A stretch of 64,000 bases of DNA from Otis tarda (lineage: Eukaryota > Chordata > Aves > Otidiformes > Otididae), in NCBI GenBank assembly GCA_026413225.1, contig CM048552.1, positions 46,701,001 through 46,765,000 of the forward strand. Reading direction: 5' to 3'. Under the pieces are notes generated by a model that ran no database searches, had not been told where the DNA came from, and saw nothing but the letters and a program-made list of their open reading frames with translations. Each line of letters starts with the position of its first letter. Position 1 is the first letter of the stretch. Shown here piece after piece: positions 57,984 through 64,000 of this stretch. Both the position numbers and the translations under genes were made by a program.

Positions 57984-60900
57984 TATATTACAGGTTCATT
58001 TAGAGCAACACTAAATTCTGTTGTCCTAGTGGTCATTGAGCTTGTGTTCAACATAAAAGCAAAATAAGAGCAGTCAGCTATTCTGGTCACTCAAATATAA
58101 GTATGTGCTTGTGTATGGGTACATCCAGGTCCATATTTTGCCTGTTTTTAATATGTTGAAAAGTTTTTCTCCCTTGGTGATTTAATTTGACATACTAATT
58201 TGATTCAGATCACTATTTTAACCTGTTTCCCTGATCTCTGGTTACATGAGTCATTTCCAGGGCTCTGAGCTTTTGACACCACTGCAGGAGAAACAGAATA
58301 ATGTAGAAACCCTTGTCTTGCCAAAAGAAAGGGCAAGAGGAGAAAAGGTTGCAGCGACCACCCTGTATGTTATGAGGGCCACCAGGGACCTGCGGGTCTA
58401 ATCATGCTTTAGCTCCAGAAGATACACAGTCGTCCCCTCTCTGTTGGCCTGCAGAGTCCCACATTTCCCTAAACATGGAGAATGCAAACAACAACTGCTG
58501 AGCTGGGTTGGAATCAATTGGCTTTTGCTTCAGCCCCCACCTATTGTTTAGTGCAAAGTTGTAAATTAAAAGAGCCCTTTGAGTGAGTTGTGGCATGCAG
58601 TAGGTTTAATTTGCTTCACCTGTAGGGGCATATATGTTAACATCTAATAGATAGCTTGATGATTCACTTTTGCTGCTGAGGGCAAAATGAAGTGTAAACA
58701 GTTTGTTCTATGAATCCTTTTCTACCCTAAAAGAGGTATATTCTTATAGAAATTCTGACATTGCAAGAAATTATCATGCCTGAGTTCAAAAAAAGCCTCT
58801 GAAATATAGAATAATCTACCACAGCTGATGCATTAAAAATGAGTGAAGGCAAAACAATACCCATTGTGTTCTCTCTTGCAATTCACGTAATGAGAAGAAG
58901 TATTCTACAAGAACTATCAGCAGCAGTTAACAGAATTTGAAACTTTCTCTTCTGATGAAAGGTCAAACTGTCCTGTTCTTGAGTTCAGGCCCTTCAAGGC
59001 TAGTCTAGAAGAAAGTCGTATCAAGGTAGAAGCAGCCTGATCAACTGAATACTTCAGGAACAACGACAGATGATCTGAACTACTTTTCCAGGAAAGATTT
59101 AACTTCAATCTATATTGATTCTGGCACTCTGAAGATTACACAAGATGAGCAGTCAACATTTTCTGTCCCTAAATTACAAGTGTACAAGGGGGAAACTGGA
59201 GACAGTTGCTACTTGTTTTTTCAGGGGGAAGTCGTGTGTGGTCTTTTGTTTCTTTGGGAGTTTTTGGCTGCTGTTGTTCTTATTGTTCTTCAAAGGACTT
59301 GCTGCTCTTTTAATTTTTCTTAAGCATTATTCAAAGAGTGAAAGTTTGGATGTTCAGACATTAGTATGTTTGTATCCATATTCTAATTCAGTTTTTCTTA
59401 GCTTTTAAATATTATCAAAGGTTATGCACATTTGTGCACTATATCAAAACAGAAAAGCTAGTGGGGAGTAACAGCAGGCTTGTGTCATGCTAGATGGCTG
59501 TTTAAAAGGAATCTAAATACAGTGGAGGCTGAGAGAAGTTAAGCCTCTTCAAAATTACAAATTTATGCTGAAATTTATAGTTGAGCATAACAGCATATAG
59601 CATATTGCATTCTCTTAGGTAATTCATTATTTTTGTGACTAATTCCAATTGAAAAGTTTAGATTTTGTTTAATTCTAAATAAGAAGACTCTTTTATTATT
59701 TGTTGTTTATTAACTTCAATATGACTTTGAAAAAGTAGAACTGTCTTTGTCTTTCAGGATTGCTGCAAAAGCAAAAGAAAATTTTGCAAATTATTTTAGT
59801 CTACTTTCTCTCTGTTTCCACACAAACCCTGTGTATATTACTCATAAAGTTAATTTAACTTTATGGATTCAAACAATATTCTTCCAACTTCAACTTGAAA
59901 AGCAAATTTCTCTCTTTAAATATGTAATAATCTAATTGTCCAAAGCCTATTTTATTTATTTCAGAATAACATTATTATATTAACAACATGGAACTATATA
60001 ACTGAGTAAATGTGTTTTCACATAACAGAGTTTGTCTTTTTGTAAATTAATAGTTTGGCTTAGATAATATAAAATTTGAGATTCCACCAGAGAATTCCAT
60101 CCAAACACAAATCATATGTACAATAGCAAAGAGTGCAAGAAAAAGAAATCACTCTACATAACATAAATATCAGGACTTGTTATGGTAAACAGACATTTAA
60201 GAGAAAAAATAAAGCACATTAGAACCAATAAACTACAAGTCACATTCCATATTTTCTCAAGACCAGGCAGTAAATGACAATGGTAAACTGCTTTTATTTT
60301 TATTTCTAGCCTCAAGATCACAAAACAGCCCCAAGTATATTCTGAATTAAGCAAACTTTCAATAACTGTCCATATGTTTCTATGCCAACAATATTTCTGG
60401 CATATTCTTTATTATGACTACATGTCTTATAATGGATAGGAGGCAATGTAGACAGAGCATATCATACACGCATTAAATTCACACCAGCTAAAATAACTCT
60501 TCACTCTTTTGGGTCAGAGATCCTAAGAGGCCGCTGTAACTCCCTCTGGCTTCTCTATACTGCTTAAGAGACAGCAGCCAACATTCATATGCATTTTCAC
60601 CAAATGTGCTTATATGAATATGAACAGAGAATAGGATTTCATATTTCTTGTTGCATTGTGAAGGAAAATATAGCTGTTCTGATTAATTCTGTTCTTCTGA
60701 ACAGTGTATTTATTACTGGAAAAATTCTATAGATAGAACAAAAGTATGCATTTTCATAATTTCTTTGAAGAAAGTTGTATTTACCTTAAAATTACCAGGT
60801 ATTAAAGGTACTTGCATTTCTGAAAATATACAGAGGTGTGTGTGTATGTGTGTGTGAAGCTATCCCTTGTTATCAAGGGATTTAATGCATTTTAGAAGAA

Positions 60901-63900
60901 AATTTCAGAGCTCATCTCTAAGGCAATGCTGTGAAGTTCTAAAGACTGGCATTTTTAGCACAAACATAAAAAAAAAAAAAGTTTATTCTTCCAGTCGTCC
61001 TTTTAAACAAATCTTTGAAGTGTTTCCTAAAATTCTCTTTTATAAGCACTGTCAGAATAACTGAGAATAATGGTACAAAACTAAGGAAAAGTAAATTTAA
61101 GCTGAGCATCAGAACAAATGAATGGTGAGGAAATAACCAGAACTCCCAGTTGGAGAGGATAAAGCACTTTCATTTGAGTGATTTAGAACTTGGAAATTCA
61201 CTTGAGAGGAAAATCCAGCACTTGGCAAGGAATGACCCAGATGAGTATTGGTTGCTTAAACTCCTTTCTAAGCTGATTGTGTGATTCATATGATAGACTA
61301 TCATTCTATCTATTTTCCTCTTATTGCTCCTTTATGATAATATAGTTGGTATCATATAACTTTATAGATTCATCTCTGCATCATTTTTACAGAGCTGCTC
61401 AGGCAGACAGTTTTTAATAGGGCCATAATCCCATCTTGAAGAGAAACCTGATGTGACCATTCTTCAAAGGGCAAAAGGAAGCTGTGAATTATTCATACAG
61501 GTTTCAGTAATCTCTTGATATTTATTGGGATCATGTAATAGAGAATAGTTATACTAAACTATATCACTGTAATAATTAAGAATATGGTTAAAATCAAAGT
61601 TGTATTATGCATTTCTCTGCTTTTCATTTTAATAGCGTGATATTGCATCCAGTTGATTTTTATTAAAATAATCTGTTATGAAACTTAGCATCCCACATAT
61701 CTATATGCATATCAAGCGAGTGTACAGAATTTTTTTATTATTCAGACACTCCCAATTCATACTGAGAATCAAATACTTTGAAATTTTTCAAAGTTTCTAA
61801 GATTCTGCTTTGGCTATATATTTCGGAGGATAACACAGACACACACATATACTTTGTCTGAAGATTTTGTAAGTAGTCTTTTATCTGTCAAAAGATGGTA
61901 CACAGATCAAAAGATGAACTGGATGTTCATGGCGAGATAAATTCTTTTCCAGAGTAGCTGGGATGTGACTGCTAAAAGGTGGTGTTCAGCAGACTGGGTG
62001 GTCTCTGACAGAGTTTTCTGCATTGCAAGCTCATTTGTTATCTCAGGAATTCCACTTCTCCCAGCAGGGTCTTGACATTCACCACAACAATTTCAAATTC
62101 CTAAATAAGATCTCCCTCTTGTCTTTGCTTCTTGTGTATCAGTAATCGACTCTCTAGCCAACTGAAACTGCCAGGTAAATCCATGCAACTAAGAAATGAG
62201 CCACAGTATGATACAGCTGCCTTTTCAAATTAAAACCAAACCAAATAAACAAATAAAAATTTAAGACTTCCTAACAGAAGATGGAAAGCATGTGAACTGG
62301 TTTGTAGATTTATTGTGATATTCAAGTATTATTTCTTTTTTTCCAAGAAGCTATGTCAGATTGATATTCACAGCCATACTGTCTAATGCTAATTTTTCTC
62401 ATATTTTTTTCCAGCATTTTGCCCTTGGATAAGTCAGTTAGTAAACCCCAGCTTTCAAAAAACTGTTATCCAACAGCAAAGAAGCGAAATATCTTTAGGA
62501 CCTGAACCATTAAAGTTTAGGTATCTGATGATCTTTCCAAAATTATACATTTGTCTTGGTGTATCCAGAACTTTGAAAGAAAGAAAATATGACAGAAACA
62601 AAGAAACAATTTTCAAAAGTCATTCTCTTCACAGGACTGGAAGAAGGATGAAAGAAACATGATTGTGACTTTGAAAGCTTTTGGACCCACTGACAATCAG
62701 GCATACCAAATGTTCTCTCAGTTAAAATAGATTTGATAAGTAATTTCTTCAAGCGCTAGTAACAGATGCTTAAGTGTATGTTGGGAGTGAAATAAATTAC
62801 ATCCTCATTTACATACTTCTGTGCAATTTAAAATTTGGAATCAATAGATTTTTCTCATGATTTCTGAATGCTCTCTGATATGTTTTTCCACACCCTTTCA
62901 TGCTATGGCTTGATAACAGTACTTAACACTGATGAAGAAATAGTTGGTTTAAAGACTAAGTCTTGTTCACCTTAATTTTAAAGCCCTTGACTCATCTCTC
63001 TCAGAACATCTCCTGAATTAGAGGATTACTAATGCAAAGCCATGGTTTAGCCACAGTTTTTCATCTCTTGCCGATCTCTTTCATACTACTTTAATTTCAC
63101 ATATATTGTTCTCCAATTATTTTAGCTTTACTGAATAATCCTTATAATATGGATATTGATACATGTACACAAATTTTCCAGGATCATATTACAGCTGGAT
63201 TTAGCAAAGCATGACTGTGGCAAAAAAATATCTGAAATGTGGCTATATTCATCTTTACTTTAAATTCAGCTGAATAATAGCAGCAATGTATATTGTTTGG
63301 ACTGACAGTATTAGTTTTTTCACTAAACTGGTCCTTGAGTCCTTGACATAATACTTTCATAAGATACTAATAGGAGAAATGTGTACAAATGAAAATGGAT
63401 TTGTTACAAAATGTGGTAGTAGAACTCAAACTATCTTTTTATTAATTTCATTTCAATAATGCAATATTTCAGTAAACAATGTTAAAAAGCTAACAATCTT
63501 TCTAATCTCATTCATCTTTTGACTCTATTTTGAAATTAAAAGGAACAGTCTGTCCCTTTGAACTATTAATCAGATAAATAATGCAATATTGAAAAGAAGC
63601 AAAGAATTAGAATCAGTGAGGTGTAACCACACCTGTATCCATTTAGTAAGGTAATTCTTGGGTATTATTTACCAGAAAGTGTGTATTAGCTACATTTCCA
63701 ATGCTTTAGAGCACGAACCAACTTCCTATACCCCAATGAAAGGTATTTTGCATGGTGGCAACCTATTTCCTTGTTGAGTCTTTCGCACTGAAGGGTGAGA
63801 ACATCAAGACAAGAATAGATGACATATATCAGAATTACCACAATCTCTCGGGTTTTTTATAGACTTATTCCAGGAGAAAAATATCTGACTGTCATGTGGA

Positions 63901-64000
63901 TGCTTTCACAGTGAGATTCTCTAAAAAGCCCTCAATCTGATCAGGCAAAGAATACTGACATTTCTCTCAGAACGCTTATGTCTCGTTCCAAGGTGGATAA
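57984..64000. other. AT-rich DNA to the window end, no gene recognised
   Basis: A somewhat GC-richer patch at about 58290-58620 may be a conserved non-coding element. A TG microsatellite lies at 60837-60856. Open frames are all under 90 codons and unconvincing. No repeats of known families were seen in the last 6 kb. Confidence 0.55.
60837..60856. repeat. TG dinucleotide microsatellite, one interruption
   Basis: A short TG run interrupted once by a (tgtgtatgtg). Simple sequence. Confidence 0.9.

Noticed and set aside
1..64000. CRISPR array, tRNA, rRNA or bacterial-type operon
   Set aside because: No spaced direct-repeat array, no cloverleaf with conserved A and B boxes, and no closely packed long frames. 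The sequence is vertebrate nuclear DNA.

Overview
This is nuclear DNA from a bird, most likely a neoavian. Three things point there: CR1 LINE 3' ends, one with an ATTCT pentanucleotide tail; solo LTRs of the avian ERV-L type with TGT...ACA ends and 5-bp target duplications; and old, heavily decayed amniote CR1. Base composition is AT-rich apart from the GC-rich LTRs. I could not recognise any host protein-coding gene, tRNA or rRNA. The window reads as a gene desert or the inside of a very large intron, with a low density of repeats.

Layout. 1-888: a 1.1-kb-class ERV-L-like LTR, minus orientation, cut by the window edge. 889-10754: AT-rich single-copy DNA. About 10755-11552: CR1 3' end, plus strand. 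14231-14666: a 436-bp ERV-L solo LTR, plus orientation, with perfect 5-bp duplications. 14672-31325: the longest repeat-poor stretch. 31331-32449: a complete 1.1-kb solo LTR, minus orientation, 5-bp duplications. 40553-41345: CR1 3' end, minus strand, keeping a 209-codon open frame from the C-terminal part of ORF2. About 43850-44050: probable ancient CR1-like tail. 45462-45653: short CR1 tail. 45887-47023: second complete 1.1-kb solo LTR, plus orientation. 53991-54127: four exact 11-bp tandem units followed by a CR1 tail and an A-run. 54541 to about 55980: a deeply decayed ancient CR1, minus strand. About 57904-57983: another CR1 tail.

The most interesting material is the 1.1-kb LTR family. 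Its three copies show a conserved TATA-like box, an AATAAA where readable, an imperfect array of about 42 bp containing CTGCAGCCYRTGG, a short sense frame, and a roughly 270-codon antisense frame that is open in both complete copies. Outside the repeats there are a few exon-like open segments. The best are 50502-50597 (plus) and 38545-38700 (minus); both are whole numbers of codons between splice-like sites. There are also GC-richer patches that could be conserved regulatory elements. These are inferences from sequence shape alone. I see no operon, CRISPR array, intact provirus or novel multi-gene system.
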